DNA of 32,581 bases from MGR-bin208 sp043779285 (GTDB lineage Bacteria; Bacteroidota; Bacteroidia; Chitinophagales; Chitinophagaceae), in contig JAYWEL010000263.1 of the NCBI GenBank assembly GCA_043779285.1, positions 1 to 32,581 on the forward strand, read 5' to 3'. This document shows, piece after piece, positions 32,399 to 32,581 of this stretch. Each line of letters begins with the position of its first letter. Within the stretch, counting starts at the first letter, position 1. The notes under the pieces were generated by a model. It did no database searches. It had not been told where the DNA came from and saw only the letters and a program-made list of their open reading frames with translations. The position numbers and the translations under genes were made by a program.

Positions 32399-32581
32399 AT
32401 GGCAAACGACAGAAATAACCTTGTCATTCAGTTTATTAAGAATAATCCTTCATTTTCATCCAAGGAAATTCATAATGGCCTGGAATTAAATTTAGGATAT
32501 GCCACTGTAAAAAGAATTTTAACAAAACTAATCTCAGACAAGCTCATTTTAGGAATTGGAAAAGGCAGGGGAAGAAAATAT
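32399..32581 (+). CDS. Winged-helix N-terminal domain of a truncated protein (Fic- or HipA-type context likely)
   Basis: 61 codons from the ATG at 32399 to the window edge with no stop, so the gene is cut. The segment NLVIQFIKNNPSFSSKEIHN, then LGYATVKRILTKLISDKLI and the basic turn GIGKGRGRKY, is a winged helix-turn-helix. I recall this N-terminal module at the front of Bacteroidota Fic-family proteins and some toxin-antitoxin-like proteins, but the catalytic part lies outside the window, so the full identity stays open. The repeated motif cluster upstream fits a self-regulating DNA-binding protein. Confidence 0.65.
   Translation, partial: MANDRNNLVIQFIKNNPSFSSKEIHNGLELNLGYATVKRILTKLISDKLILGIGKGRGRKY

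Noticed and set aside
1..32581. tRNA, rRNA or insertion-sequence transposase genes
   Set aside because: I saw no cloverleaf-like tRNA segment, no rRNA sequence and no transposase-like protein on either strand. This was judged by eye, so a small RNA could be missed.

Overview
The window looks like a chromosomal segment of a Bacteroidota bacterium, most likely Chitinophagaceae or a close relative. The support is a SusC/SusD outer-membrane pair, a protein with a type IX secretion (T9SS) C-terminal tail, a gliding-type C-terminal domain, an S46 dipeptidyl-peptidase, an AT-rich genome without clear Shine-Dalgarno sites, and promoters of the Bacteroidota TTTG-N19-TAnnTTTG type. This taxonomic call is an inference from gene content and not from a marker search.

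Layout. 1-163: start of a secreted protein on the minus strand, cut by the window edge. 324-4915: housekeeping genes (ligA, a NUMOD4/HNH-type protein, a DUF2461 protein, asd on the minus strand). 4916-5250: a gene-free spacer with two inverted copies of a palindromic repeat. 5251-12516: cell-envelope genes (a large lamin-tail protein, then a SusC/SusD pair closed by a strong terminator). 12597-13520: a PfkB-family kinase, divergent from the next block. 13705-22077: a phenylacetate-degradation (paa) cluster, TetR regulator-paaE-paaA-[ORF6N]-paaB-paaC-paaD-paaG-[four-helix-bundle gene]-paaI-[membrane protein]-paaY. 22180-25229: a T9SS-exported protein and an M28 peptidase. 25412-27873: obg, ybjQ and a GH18 lipoprotein. 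27971-32121: an S46 dipeptidyl-peptidase of DPP7 type, an outer-membrane protein and a dipeptide epimerase. 32399-end: start of a winged-helix protein.

The paa block encodes the whole phenylacetyl-CoA epoxidase (PaaABCDE), the epoxide isomerase PaaG, the rescue thioesterase PaaI and PaaY. The ligase PaaK and the ring-opening and beta-oxidation enzymes (PaaZ, F, H, J) are not in the window. The most unusual feature is how heavily this operon has been invaded. A family of GC-rich palindromic repeats sits inside the reading frames of paaA (3' end), paaB (5' part) and paaC (three times). All four simple copies are in the same orientation and the same reading phase, and each lengthens its protein. 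A further copy lies between paaB and paaC. An ORF6N gene separates paaA and paaB. A four-helix-bundle gene (23S rRNA intervening-sequence family) between paaG and paaI is bracketed by degenerate tandem arrays with an exact 8-bp period, inverted on the far left and direct immediately before and after the gene, so that the transcript could fold around it. These two repeat systems are the best candidates here for something poorly described.
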